Below, one piece after another: positions 16,963-25,792 of a DNA stretch of 64,000 nt (its first letter is position 1; each line of letters opens with the position of its first letter). The notes beneath the pieces are model-generated. The model saw only the letters and a list, made by a program, of their open reading frames with translations, had not been told where the DNA came from and ran no database searches. Where the stretch lies: the NCBI RefSeq assembly GCF_000502835.1, contig NZ_AYVL01000006.1:1-64000 (forward strand), read 5' to 3'. Both the position numbers and the translations under genes were made by a program. This DNA is from Mesorhizobium sp. LSJC280B00 (GTDB lineage: Bacteria; Pseudomonadota; Alphaproteobacteria; Rhizobiales; Rhizobiaceae).

Positions 16963-18603
16963 CTAAGGCTGCTTTGCCATCTCCCGCAGCCGGAACTTCT
17001 GGATCTTGCCCGTCGAAGTCTTCGGGATTTCCGCGAAGATCACCGCTTTCGGCACCTTGAAGCGGGCGAGCAGCGCGCGGCAGTGCTCGATTACCTCCGC
17101 CTCGGTCGCCGCCTTGCCCGGCTTCAGCTCGACATAGGCGACCGGCACCTCGCCCCATTTGTCGTCGGATCGGGCGACAACGCCGCAAGAAGCGACGGCG
17201 GGATGCTTGTACAGCGCCTCCTCGACCTCGATCGAGGAGATGTTTTCGCCGCCGGAGATGATGATGTCCTTGGAACGGTCCTTGAGCTGGATGTAGCCGT
17301 CCGGATGGATGACGCCGAGGTCGCCCGAATGGAACCAGCCGCCGGCAAAGGCCTCGTCGCTCGCCTTGCGGTTCTTGAGATAGCCTTTCATGACGATGTT
17401 GCCGCGGAACATCACCTCGCCGATGGTCTCGCCGTCGGCCGGCGTCTCTTGCATCGTCTGCGGGTCCATCACCGTCAGGCCTTCGAGCGCGGCATAGCGT
17501 ACGCCTTGCCTGGCCTTCTTCGCCGCCCTCGCCCCTTTCTCCAGCCGGTCCCACTCGCCATGCCATTCGTTGACGACGGCCGGGCCATAGGTTTCGGTCA
17601 GGCCGTAGAGATGGGTGACGGCAAAGCCCGCATCGGCCATGCCCGACAGCACCGCCTCGGGCGGCGGCGCCGCGGCGGTGTTGAAGGTGACGGTCTGCGG
17701 GAACTGCCGCTTGTCCTCGTCCCTGGCGTTGATCAGCACCGACATGACGATGGGTGCACCGCACAGATGGGTGACGCCGTGATCGGCGATGGCGTCGTAG
17801 ATCGGCTTCGGCCGCACCCAGCGCAGGCAGACATGCGTGCCGCCCTGCACGGCAAGCGTCCAGGGAAAGCACCAGCCGTTGCAGTGGAACATCGGCAATG
17901 TCCACAGATAGACGGGGTGCTTGCCCATGCCGGCATGGATGGTGTTGGCATAGGCCATCAATGCCGCGCCCCGATGGTGGCAGACGACGCCCTTCGGATT
18001 GCCTGTCGTGCCGGAGGTGTAGTTGAGCGAAATGGCATCCCATTCGTCGTCCGGCATCGACCAGGCGAAATCCTCGTCGCCGCCGGCGACAAACGCCTCA
18101 TAGTCCAGCGTGCCGATCCGCTCGCCCTTGGGATAGGGCGCATCGGCGGCATAGTCGGGATCGTCGTAATCGATCAGCAGCGGCCTGACCTTGGCCAGCG
18201 TCAGCGCTTGCCGAACCACGCCGGCGAATTCGCGGTCGACGATCAGCACCTTGCTTTCGGCGTGATCGAGCTGGAAGGCAATGACGGCGGCGTCGAGGCG
18301 GGTGTTGAGCGAATGCAGCACCGCCCTGGTCATCGGCACGCCGAAATGCGCTTCCAGCATCGGCGGTGTGTTGGACAGCATGACGGTGACGGTGTCGCCC
18401 TTGCCGATACCGCGCTTCGCCAGCGCCGAGGCAAGCCTCAGCGAGCGCTTCCAGAAATCGCGATAGGTCGTGCGCTGGCGGCCATGGATGATGGCGGTCT
18501 GATCGGGAAAGGTTTTTGCCGCCCGCTCAAAATAGGTCAGCGGCGTCAGCGGCTGGTGGTTGGCCGGGTTCCTGTCTAGGTCCTGTTCGTAGGGATTGCC
18601 CAT
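16963..18603 (-). CDS. Acyl-CoA synthetase (AMP-forming)
   Basis: A 546-aa member of the adenylate-forming ligase family that activates a carboxylic acid to its CoA thioester via an acyl-AMP. The ATP-binding loop YTSGTTGNPKG, the HLYGLTETYGP motif, FHSGDLGVIHPDGYIQLKDR region and the C-terminal catalytic lysine in KTSTGKIQKF are all present. The start at 18603 has GGAGGA 6 bases upstream. The protein resembles medium- or short-chain fatty-acid and methylmercaptopropionate ligases; the substrate cannot be told from sequence. It is divergent from the SorC regulator, and the TetR gene follows on the same strand. Confidence 0.88.
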   Translation of the reverse strand: MGNPYEQDLDRNPANHQPLTPLTYFERAAKTFPDQTAIIHGRQRTTYRDFWKRSLRLASALAKRGIGKGDTVTVMLSNTPPMLEAHFGVPMTRAVLHSLNTRLDAAVIAFQLDHAESKVLIVDREFAGVVRQALTLAKVRPLLIDYDDPDYAADAPYPKGERIGTLDYEAFVAGGDEDFAWSMPDDEWDAISLNYTSGTTGNPKGVVCHHRGAALMAYANTIHAGMGKHPVYLWTLPMFHCNGWCFPWTLAVQGGTHVCLRWVRPKPIYDAIADHGVTHLCGAPIVMSVLINARDEDKRQFPQTVTFNTAAAPPPEAVLSGMADAGFAVTHLYGLTETYGPAVVNEWHGEWDRLEKGARAAKKARQGVRYAALEGLTVMDPQTMQETPADGETIGEVMFRGNIVMKGYLKNRKASDEAFAGGWFHSGDLGVIHPDGYIQLKDRSKDIIISGGENISSIEVEEALYKHPAVASCGVVARSDDKWGEVPVAYVELKPGKAATEAEVIEHCRALLARFKVPKAVIFAEIPKTSTGKIQKFRLREMAKQP

Positions 18604-18746
18604 CCCGTCCTCCGCAATGTGTTCGTCGAGAACTTTAGCTACCGGCTTCCGACCCGTCACCACCAACGATGCCATCATAGACCGCGTTTGGCACAAGAAA
18701 GGTCTAGATTTGGCGAGCGAAAGGGCATCTATGCCTTCCTCCCAAT

Positions 18747-18774
18747 TTGACTTTTGTCGAGAGCCGTGAATAAT
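18747..18774 (+). promoter_or_regulatory. Candidate promoter of the SorC regulator-aldolase operon
   Basis: TTGACT at 18747-18752, a 16-base spacer, and AATAAT at 18769-18774. Transcription would begin near 18781, so the leader is very short and the AAGGAG ribosome-binding site would lie close to the 5' end. Confidence 0.5.
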
Positions 18775-18791
18775 GTCAGCAAGGAGATGGC

Positions 18792-19757
18792 ATGGCGATC
18801 CGACCGGCAGAACAGCTTATCCACAAGGCCGCCTGGCTTTACTATGCACACGGCCTGCGCCAGGACCAGGTGGCCAGCCAGCTCAAGATTTCCCGTGCCT
18901 CGGTGGCGATGTATCTGCGCAAGGCGCGCGAGACCGGCATCGTCAACATCTCGACCTCGACCCAGCTTTTCACCGACGACGTGCTGGCACGCAAGCTGGA
19001 AGACGCGCTGAAGCTCGACGCGGTCTGGATCGCGCCGGAAAACGGCTATGTCGCCGACCCCTCGACCGACATCGCGGTGCTGGCGGCAAGCGTCTTTCTC
19101 GAGCTGATCAGGAAGGGCGACCGCATCGGCGTCGCCTGGGGACGGACCATCTACACGATCGCCGACATCATGTCCTATGCCGATCTGCAGGACGTCACCG
19201 TGGTGCAGCTCTGCGGCAATCTGGGCGCCCCCTATTCGTACCGGCCGGACCAATGCACGATGGAAATCGCGCGCCGGCTCAACGCCAAGGGGCTGAATTT
19301 CTACGCGCCGCTGGTGCTGACGACGGAAGAACTGGCACGCGGCCTGCGCGCCGAGCCGGTGATCCGCGAGCAATTGTCGGGCATCGGCGAATGCGGCCTG
19401 GCGCTGTATTCGGTAGGCTCGGTGGACACCGACAGCCATCTGGTCAAATGCGGCGCGCTGACGCCAAGCGAAATGGCTGTATTGCGCAAGGCGGGTGCGG
19501 CCGGCGTCATTGCCGGGCAGATCATCGACGCCCGAGGCCAGGCGCTCGACTGCAGCTACAACCGCCGGCTGATTTCGGCAGAGCTGTCATCGCTGCGCAG
19601 GATCGGAAAGCGCCTTGTAGTGGTGCAGGAGGACAGCAAGTTCGAACCGCTCGCCGCGGCGATCGCCGGCGGGCTCTGCACCCATCTCGTCGTCGGCGCG
19701 CGCATGGCGCGGCGGCTGCTCGACCACGCTGGAGCAACAGCAGAAGAGGTCGCCTGA
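18792..19757 (+). CDS. SorC/DeoR-type sugar-binding transcriptional regulator
   Basis: A 321-aa regulator with an N-terminal helix-turn-helix (DQVASQLKISRASVAMYLRK, residues about 25-44) and a C-terminal SorC effector domain that normally binds a phosphorylated sugar. AAGGAG lies 5 bases before the ATG. The aldolase-dehydrogenase gene follows 83 bases downstream on the same strand. Given the gene set around it, the natural inducer may be methylthioribose-1-phosphate, methylthioribulose-1-phosphate or the 5-deoxy analogue. It is the best candidate to bind the perfect palindrome at 25694-25722. The family call is firm; the ligand is inference. Confidence 0.9.
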   Translation: MAIRPAEQLIHKAAWLYYAHGLRQDQVASQLKISRASVAMYLRKARETGIVNISTSTQLFTDDVLARKLEDALKLDAVWIAPENGYVADPSTDIAVLAASVFLELIRKGDRIGVAWGRTIYTIADIMSYADLQDVTVVQLCGNLGAPYSYRPDQCTMEIARRLNAKGLNFYAPLVLTTEELARGLRAEPVIREQLSGIGECGLALYSVGSVDTDSHLVKCGALTPSEMAVLRKAGAAGVIAGQIIDARGQALDCSYNRRLISAELSSLRRIGKRLVVVQEDSKFEPLAAAIAGGLCTHLVVGARMARRLLDHAGATAEEVA

Positions 19758-19840
19758 TACCCAGTTCCAGCCGCCGGCGCGTTGGCATCAATGTGTCGCG
19801 GCATTCCTGTTCCAACAAAGAGAAATCGGACGAAGCTGAC

Positions 19841-21895
19841 ATGAAGAACCTGTGGAATGACGGCGAGGCGGAGAAGCTGGTCGCCGACTATGCAAAGAAG
19901 GGTGTGGCCCGCGATCTGGCGCTGCGCGTCTATACGACCAGGCTGCTGGGCGGCGAGCCGCGGCTCGTCCTGCATGGCGGCGGCAACACCTCGTGCAAGA
20001 CCAAGGCCACCGACCTTGTCGGCGACGAATGGGACGTGCTCTGCGTCAAGGGCAGCGGCTGGGACATGGGCGTCATCGAGCCGCAGGGCCTGCCGGCGGT
20101 CAAGCTCGGCGCGCTGTTGAAGGCGCGGTCGCTCAAGAAGCTCTCCGACGAGGACATGGTCGCGCTGCAGCGGGCGAACCTCATCGATCCGTCCTCGCCC
20201 AATCCGTCGGTCGAGACGCTGCTGCACGCCTTCCTGCCGCACAAATTCGTCGACCACACGCATTCGACAGCGATCCTGGCCATCGTCGACCAGGAGGACA
20301 GCGAAGCGCTGAGCCGGAAGGTGTTCGGCGAAAAGATGGGCTTCGTGCCTTACATCATGCCGGGCTTCGATCTGGCCAAGGCGGCCGCCGATGTATTCGA
20401 CGCCGATCCGACGGTCGAAGGCCTGATCCTAGACAAGCACGGCATCTTCACCTTCGGCGACGATGCCAGGCAGGCCTATGACCGGATGATCCATTATGTG
20501 AACGTCGCCGAGGATTTCATCGCCGGGAACGGCAAGCCGCGCACCGAAAAAGTGGCACTGCCGGCCAGGCTGGCGAAGCCCGCGGACATTGCGCCGATGC
20601 TGGGCGGCGCGGTGGCGGTGGCACGCGGCGAAGGCCGCTTCGATCGGATGATCAGCGATTTCCGCACCTCGGATGCGATCGTCGATTTCATCAATTCGGC
20701 AAAAATTGCCGACTATGCCGGACGCGGCGTGTCGACACCCGACCTGTCGATCCGCATCAAAACCGGACCGATGGCACTGCCGGCGCCCGACGCGGACAAG
20801 GTCGGCGACTACAAATCCGTCATCCGCCAGCATGTCGAGAAATTCGCCAAGGACTATCGCGCCTATTTCGAAACCAATGATGCGCTCGACGACGTGAAGC
20901 GCACCATGCTCGACCCGATGCCGCGGCTGACGCTGGTGCCCGGCCTCGGCATGTTCGGCCACGGCCGCACGCTGAAGGATGCGAAGATTGCCTCGGACGT
21001 CGGCGAAATGTGGATCGAGGCGGTACGCGGCGCCGAAGCCGTCGGCGATTTCCGCCCGCTCTCCAAAAGCGATCTGTTCCCGCTCGAATACTGGTCGCTG
21101 GAACAGGCCAAGCTCGCCGCCAACAAGCCGAAGCCGCTGACCGGCCAGGTGGTGCTGGTCACCGGCGGCGCCGGCGCGATCGGTGCTGCCACGGCAAAGC
21201 TGTTCGCCGACAACGGTGCCCATGCCGTCGTCGTCGATCTCGATGGGTCAAGGGCTGCCGAGGCGGCAAAAAAGGCTGGCAACGGTTCGATCGGCATTGG
21301 CGCCGACATCACCGATCCGGTGCAGATGCGCGCCGCCTTCGACAAAGCGGTCGACGTCTACGGCGGCCTCGACATTCTCGTCTCCAATGCCGGTGCTGCC
21401 TGGGAGGGCCGGATCGGCGAGCTCGACGACGCCACCTTGCGCAAAAGCTTCGAACTCAATTTCTTCGCCCATCAGTCGGCGGCGCAGAATGCCGTGCGCA
21501 TCATGCTGGAACAGGGCACCGGCGGCGTGCTGTTGTTCAACACCTCCAAGCAGGCGGTCAATCCGGGGCCGAAGTTCGGCGCCTATGGCATTCCCAAGGC
21601 GGCAACGCTGTTCCTGTCCAGGCAATATGCGCTCGACTACGGCGCGCATGGCATCCGCTCCAATGCCGTCAACGCCGACCGCATCCGTTCGGGGCTGTTG
21701 ACCGATGCCATGATCACCAGCCGCTCGGGCGCGCGCGGCGTCTCGGCGAAGGAGTACATGTCCGGCAACCTGCTCGGGCAGGAAGTGACGGCCGAAGACG
21801 TCGCCCAAGCCTTCCTGCATCAGGCGCTGGCCGAGCGGACCACCGCCGATGTGACGACAGTCGATGGCGGCAACATCGCGGCGGCGTTGAGGTAG
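19841..21895 (+). CDS. Bifunctional class II aldolase / short-chain dehydrogenase (RhaD-like fusion)
   Basis: A 684-aa fusion. Residues 1 to about 400 are a class II sugar-phosphate aldolase of the fuculose/rhamnulose-1-phosphate type with HGGGNTS (45-51) and metal-binding histidines at 139, 141 and 200. Residues about 430-684 are a short-chain dehydrogenase with the NAD(P) loop TGGAGAIG (441-448), NAG, a serine in FNTSKQ and the YxxxK pair Y582/K586. Family knowledge: fusions of this type split rhamnulose-1-P into DHAP and lactaldehyde and then convert the aldehyde. Here no rhamnose isomerase or kinase lies nearby; mtnK and mtnA do, so the substrate is more likely 5-methylthioribulose-1-P or 5-deoxyribulose-1-P, giving DHAP plus an aldehyde. 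Confidence 0.88.
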   Translation: MKNLWNDGEAEKLVADYAKKGVARDLALRVYTTRLLGGEPRLVLHGGGNTSCKTKATDLVGDEWDVLCVKGSGWDMGVIEPQGLPAVKLGALLKARSLKKLSDEDMVALQRANLIDPSSPNPSVETLLHAFLPHKFVDHTHSTAILAIVDQEDSEALSRKVFGEKMGFVPYIMPGFDLAKAAADVFDADPTVEGLILDKHGIFTFGDDARQAYDRMIHYVNVAEDFIAGNGKPRTEKVALPARLAKPADIAPMLGGAVAVARGEGRFDRMISDFRTSDAIVDFINSAKIADYAGRGVSTPDLSIRIKTGPMALPAPDADKVGDYKSVIRQHVEKFAKDYRAYFETNDALDDVKRTMLDPMPRLTLVPGLGMFGHGRTLKDAKIASDVGEMWIEAVRGAEAVGDFRPLSKSDLFPLEYWSLEQAKLAANKPKPLTGQVVLVTGGAGAIGAATAKLFADNGAHAVVVDLDGSRAAEAAKKAGNGSIGIGADITDPVQMRAAFDKAVDVYGGLDILVSNAGAAWEGRIGELDDATLRKSFELNFFAHQSAAQNAVRIMLEQGTGGVLLFNTSKQAVNPGPKFGAYGIPKAATLFLSRQYALDYGAHGIRSNAVNADRIRSGLLTDAMITSRSGARGVSAKEYMSGNLLGQEVTAEDVAQAFLHQALAERTTADVTTVDGGNIAAALR

Positions 21896-21914
21896 ATCTA
21901 AACACCGGACCAAC

Positions 21915-21945
21915 AAAAAGAGCGGCCCGCGAGCCGCTCTTTTCC
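21915..21945. terminator. Bidirectional intrinsic terminator between convergent genes
   Basis: Arms 21916-21926 (AAAAGAGCGGC) and 21933-21943 (GCCGCTCTTTT) pair perfectly around a six-base loop, with A on one side and T on the other, so it can stop the aldolase transcript and the opposing ABC-transporter transcript. Confidence 0.85.
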
Positions 21946-21963
21946 TTTGCCTATAGCGAAAGA

Positions 21964-23019
21964 CTACTTCGCGTTCGGGTTCGGCATCCAGGCCGGCATC
22001 GCGACGTCGGCATGGGCGAATTGCGGCAGCTTGGCCGAGAGGTCTTCCATGTTCTTGATGTCCTTGTCGACGAGGTCCTTCTGGGTGATCAGCGTCGGCG
22101 GTACAATGACGTTGTGGCCGGGATCTTCACCGGCCAACAGCTGCGCCAGCGCACGCACCGAGACCTGGCCGACGACGGCCGGGTTGGTGGCGGCGGTTGC
22201 CGCCCAGGCGCTGTCCGGCTCGCGCATCGCGGCGATGTCCGAGGTCGAGATGTCGGCCGAATAGATCTTGATGTCCTTGTTCAGTCCGGCTTCGTCGACC
22301 GCGATCTTCACGCCCTTGGCGAATTCGTCATAGGGCGCGAACATCACCTTGATGTCGGGGTGGGCCGATAGCACCGAACGGGCCTGGTTGGCGACCGAAT
22401 TGGCGATCGGATTGTCGAGCGTGCCGAACATGGCGGCTTCGTTGATGCCCGAATATTTCTTCTTGAATTCGACCCAGGTCTCGTTGCGGCGGTCGAGCGG
22501 CGCGATGCCGGCGACATAGACATAGCCGGCCTTCCAGCTCTCGCCATTGTCCTTGACCGCCTGTTCGAGCGCCAGGCGCGCGAGGTCGCGGTCGGATTGC
22601 TCGATCTGCGGGATCTTGGGGTTTTCGACATTGACGTCGAAGGCGACGACCTTGATGCCGGCCTCGACCGCGCGCTGGGCGGCGTCCTTCATCGATTCCG
22701 TCAGGCCGTGCTGGATGATGATGCCCTGGACGCCGAGCGCGATGGCCTGGTCGACCATGTCCGCCTGAAGCGCCGCGTCCTGGCGGCTGTCGAGCACGCG
22801 CAGGTCGACACCGAGTGCCTTGGCCTGCGCCTCGACGCCGGACAGATACGCCTGGAAGAAGTCGCCAGTCGAGAGATAGCGGACCAGCGCTATCTTGACG
22901 GCGCCCGGCTTGTCGAACGGCGCCGGCCTGTCCTGCGCCATCGCCGGCAACTGCATAAGCAATGTTGCGCCGGCAAGCCCGAGCGCTGCCTTCCCTAAAA
23001 GCCTTCTTGTGATGTTCAC
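21964..23019 (-). CDS. Sugar ABC transporter, periplasmic binding protein (RbsB type)
   Basis: A 351-aa periplasmic binding protein of the ribose/galactose family (peripla_BP_4). The GTG at 23019 is chosen because GGAGG lies 7 bases upstream; it opens a signal sequence with paired arginines (ITRRLLGKAALG) ending at PAMAQ, possibly a Tat signal. It has the family's SRQDAALQADMVDQAIALGV segment. It is the third gene of a minus-strand ABC operon (ATPase, permease, binding protein) that lies between the aldolase fusion and mtnK-mtnA, so its ligand is probably the sugar these enzymes use: 5-methylthioribose, 5-deoxyribose or a related pentose. The ligand is inference. Confidence 0.88.
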   Translation of the reverse strand: MNITRRLLGKAALGLAGATLLMQLPAMAQDRPAPFDKPGAVKIALVRYLSTGDFFQAYLSGVEAQAKALGVDLRVLDSRQDAALQADMVDQAIALGVQGIIIQHGLTESMKDAAQRAVEAGIKVVAFDVNVENPKIPQIEQSDRDLARLALEQAVKDNGESWKAGYVYVAGIAPLDRRNETWVEFKKKYSGINEAAMFGTLDNPIANSVANQARSVLSAHPDIKVMFAPYDEFAKGVKIAVDEAGLNKDIKIYSADISTSDIAAMREPDSAWAATAATNPAVVGQVSVRALAQLLAGEDPGHNVIVPPTLITQKDLVDKDIKNMEDLSAKLPQFAHADVAMPAWMPNPNAK

Positions 23020-23066
23020 GTCGTTTCCTCCACTTGTTGAACCCAAAATGTGACCCGGTCGAACCC

Positions 23067-24062
23067 CTATCTCCTGCCCCTGCCGGAAAGGGCGAAGGTA
23101 AAGACAAGGGCGACCACGAGAACCACGCCCTTGACGAAATCCTGCGTGTAGTAAGGCGCGTTCATCATCGTCAGGCCCTGCAACAGCACGCCGACAAACA
23201 CCGCGCCGACAGCCGTGCCGAAGGCGTTCGGCTTGGCGGCGCCGAGAACCGCGTAACCGATGAGTGCCGCAGCCACCGCGTCGAGCAACAGATTATTACC
23301 CGAGGCGATGTCGCCGCGTCCAAGCCGGGCAGCGAGCAAAATGCCGCCGATCGAGGCAAAAACTCCCGAAATCACATAGGCCCAGATTTTGTATGCCTTG
23401 ACAGGCGCGCCGGCGAGTTCTGCGGCGCGTTCGTTGCTGCCGACCGCATACATCATGCGCCCGAAACGCGTGTATTCGAGAAAGAACCAGATCAGCACCG
23501 CCAGCACGAGCAGGACGACGACCGACACCGGAATGAGGTTCGGGATGAAGAAATCGAAGCGATGGCGGCCAAGCGCCAGGAACGCGGCGCCGAAACTGCC
23601 GTTGGCGACCGAGCCGTCGGGCATGGTCATGCCAGTGGCGATCGAACGGCCCTCGGTCGGTATGCGCTGCAGGCCGACAAGCAGGAACATCATGCCGAGC
23701 GTCGCCAAAAGGTCCGGAACCCGCATATAGACGATCAGCCAGCCATTGATCAGGCCGACGACGGCGCCGATCACAAGACAGACGACGACCGCCACGACGG
23801 CGTTCTGCCCCAGCACCACCATGACATAGGCAGCCGCCATCATGGCGCTGGTGGCGACAGAGCCGATCGACAGGTCGAAGCCGCCGACGACCAGCGTGGC
23901 GGTGACGCCGAGCGCCAGAACACCGGTGATGGCGACCGACTGGAAGATGAAGACGGCGCTTTGCGGCGAGACGAAACCATCGGCGGCAACAGCGAAATAG
24001 GCGATCAGCCCGAACAACAGAACGATGAAGCCGTAGCGAATAGCATTGTCGCGCAGGATCAT
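23067..24062 (-). CDS. Sugar ABC transporter permease (RbsC type)
   Basis: A 331-aa inner-membrane permease of the ribose-type (CUT2) ABC family, with about eight to ten hydrophobic segments and the signature GGFDLSIGSV near residue 60 and VYMRVPDLLATLGMMFLLVG after it. GGGAG lies 6 bases before the ATG. It would form the homodimeric channel for the ATPase encoded upstream and the binding protein downstream. It has the typical length for the family. Confidence 0.9.
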   Translation of the reverse strand: MILRDNAIRYGFIVLLFGLIAYFAVAADGFVSPQSAVFIFQSVAITGVLALGVTATLVVGGFDLSIGSVATSAMMAAAYVMVVLGQNAVVAVVVCLVIGAVVGLINGWLIVYMRVPDLLATLGMMFLLVGLQRIPTEGRSIATGMTMPDGSVANGSFGAAFLALGRHRFDFFIPNLIPVSVVVLLVLAVLIWFFLEYTRFGRMMYAVGSNERAAELAGAPVKAYKIWAYVISGVFASIGGILLAARLGRGDIASGNNLLLDAVAAALIGYAVLGAAKPNAFGTAVGAVFVGVLLQGLTMMNAPYYTQDFVKGVVLVVALVFTFALSGRGRR

Positions 24063-24145
24063 TCAGCGCTCCCGCACGCTGGCACCGTCTTTATCCGACC
24101 CGAATTCATGCCCTCTCCATTCCAATTCTCATCGTCTTCCCGCTC

Positions 24146-25657
24146 TCAGGCTGCGCTGTGCAAAGGCCCGCCCGCCACTTCGGCCAGCAGACGCTCGAGA
24201 TCGACATCGGTATTGCGGTGCTCGCCGACGATCGTCTGCTCCGACATCACCAGGATGCGATCGGCCGTCTCCAGGGCTTCGTCGAGTTCGGTGACGAACA
24301 GCAGCGTCGCGCGGCCGTGGGCGCTGGTCCGCAGCTTGGCGGCGATATCGCGTCTGGCCGAGATGTCCACACCTTGAAACGGCTCGTCGAGGATGAAAAG
24401 CCTTGCCGCCTGCGACATCCAGCGGGCGACCATCACCTTCTGCTGATTGCCACCGGAAAGCGACGCCATCTCGTCCCTCTCGGAGCGACAGACGATGCCC
24501 AACTCCTGGATCTGCTGGCGAGCAATGGCGCGTTCGATACGGCGCTTGAGGACGCCGAGACGCGACATGCGCCTGTGGAACGGCAGGCTGATATTCTCCT
24601 GGACGTTGAAGTCGCCGACGATGCCGTTTTCGCCCCGGTCCTTGGCGACGAGAAACACACCGGCGGCAATCGCTTCGCCGGTCGATGCCGGCGCATAGGG
24701 TTTCCCGTTCAGCATCATGGTCCCGCCCAGCGGCTGGCGCAGGCCGAACAGCGTCTCGGCGAGCGCGGTCTTGCCGACGCCGACGAGGCCGGTGATGGCA
24801 ACGACCTCGCCGTCGCCGAGGGTCAGCGAAATCGGCCGGGCGCCTTCTGCAACCCGCAACCCGTCCGTGGCAAAAATTGCTTTGGCCGAATTCCTGGCGA
24901 CGATCCGCTCGAGCTGGATCTTGCGGCCGAGCATGGCGTTGACCGCACCTTCGTAATCCAGCGGCTTCTTGTCGAAGATGCCTGAGATGACCCCATCGCG
25001 CATCGAAATGATGCGATCGGCAAGCCGCCTGATGTCAGACATACGGTGCGAAATGTAGAGGATGGCCACGCCTTGCTGGCGAAGCCGGTCGAGCAATGCG
25101 AACAGCCGGTCGGCCTCGGCGCTGGACAGCGAGGAAGTCGGCTCGTCGAGGATCAGCACTTTCGGCCGGTGCGCCATGGCGCGGGCGATCGCCACCATCT
25201 GGCGGTCGGCCAGAGAGAGATCGCTGATCCGGGCCTTGAGGTCGATGGCCAGTCCCATGCGGTCGGCCACCGCCTTTGCCTCGCGACGCACCCGGCCTGG
25301 ATTGAACAGGGTCGGCACGCCGCTGCCGCTCAACCTGTCGAGGGTAAGATTGGTGGCGACGTCGAGGTCGGCGACGACACCGTCATTAATGTTCTGGTGG
25401 ACGGTGACGACGCCGGCGCGGATCGCCTCCGCCGGCGTTTTCGGGTCGAACTCATGACCGGCAAGCGACATCGAGCCGCCGCCATGGTCGTAGACGCCAC
25501 TGATGATCTTGACGAGGGTGGATTTGCCGGCGCCGTTGGCGCCCATCAGCACGGTCACTTCGCCGGCATGCAATTCGAGCGAGACGCCGCCAAGCACCTC
25601 GATATGGCCAAAGGATTTCCTCAGGCCGTCGACGCGGAACACGGCATCATTGCCCAT
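24146..25657 (-). CDS. Sugar ABC transporter ATPase, two-domain (RbsA type)
   Basis: A 503-aa ATPase made of two fused nucleotide-binding domains, typical of ribose-type importers. Domain 1 has Walker A GANGAGKST, a variant signature LSLADRQ and Walker B LILDEPTSS. Domain 2 has a variant Walker A GLVGVGKT, signature LSGGNQQ and Walker B LFILDEP. The start at 25657 has GGAGG 5 bases upstream; an in-frame ATG further up lies within the promoter. It is the first gene of the transporter operon, read divergently from mtnK across the palindrome at 25694-25722. Confidence 0.9.
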   Translation of the reverse strand: MGNDAVFRVDGLRKSFGHIEVLGGVSLELHAGEVTVLMGANGAGKSTLVKIISGVYDHGGGSMSLAGHEFDPKTPAEAIRAGVVTVHQNINDGVVADLDVATNLTLDRLSGSGVPTLFNPGRVRREAKAVADRMGLAIDLKARISDLSLADRQMVAIARAMAHRPKVLILDEPTSSLSSAEADRLFALLDRLRQQGVAILYISHRMSDIRRLADRIISMRDGVISGIFDKKPLDYEGAVNAMLGRKIQLERIVARNSAKAIFATDGLRVAEGARPISLTLGDGEVVAITGLVGVGKTALAETLFGLRQPLGGTMMLNGKPYAPASTGEAIAAGVFLVAKDRGENGIVGDFNVQENISLPFHRRMSRLGVLKRRIERAIARQQIQELGIVCRSERDEMASLSGGNQQKVMVARWMSQAARLFILDEPFQGVDISARRDIAAKLRTSAHGRATLLFVTELDEALETADRILVMSEQTIVGEHRNTDVDLERLLAEVAGGPLHSAA

Positions 25658-25676
25658 TCGTTCCTCCCTGACCATG

Positions 25677-25705
25677 ACGCTATGGGCTATATCGGCAATT
25701 GTCAA
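25677..25705 (-). promoter_or_regulatory. Candidate promoter of the ABC-transporter operon
   Basis: On the minus strand TTGACA (25705-25700), a 17-base spacer and TAGCGT (25682-25677). The -35 lies inside the left arm of the palindrome 25694-25722, mirrored by the mtnK promoter on the other strand. Confidence 0.55.
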
Positions 25706-25722
25706 CACGATTGACAATTGCC
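25694..25722. promoter_or_regulatory. Perfect 29-bp palindromic operator in a divergent promoter region
   Basis: Two perfect 12-base arms, GGCAATTGTCAA (25694-25705) and TTGACAATTGCC (25711-25722), around CACGA. Each arm supplies the TTGACA -35 box of one of two back-to-back promoters. A bound regulator would block both the transporter operon and mtnK-mtnA. The SorC regulator at 18792 is the best candidate. Confidence 0.8.
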
Positions 25723-25739
25723 AGCAGGCTTCCTAGCTT
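25711..25739 (+). promoter_or_regulatory. Candidate promoter of mtnK-mtnA
   Basis: TTGACA at 25711-25716 in the right arm of the palindrome, a 17-base spacer, and TAGCTT at 25734-25739. Transcription would begin near 25746, about 47 bases before the mtnK start. Confidence 0.55.
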
Positions 25740-25792
25740 GGCCCGACCGCGTTGGCTCCGCTATCATCGGAGCACATGAGCGGGAGGTGAGG

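Noticed and set aside
16963-18603. DmdB, the methylmercaptopropionate-CoA ligase of DMSP breakdown
   Set aside because: The fold and length fit, but no dmdA, dmdC or dmdD gene is nearby, so only a general acyl-CoA synthetase is called.
19841-25657. Rhamnose catabolic operon
   Set aside because: The aldolase fusion and ribose-type importer resemble that system, but no rhamnose isomerase, rhamnulose kinase or mutarotase is present, whereas mtnK and mtnA are.
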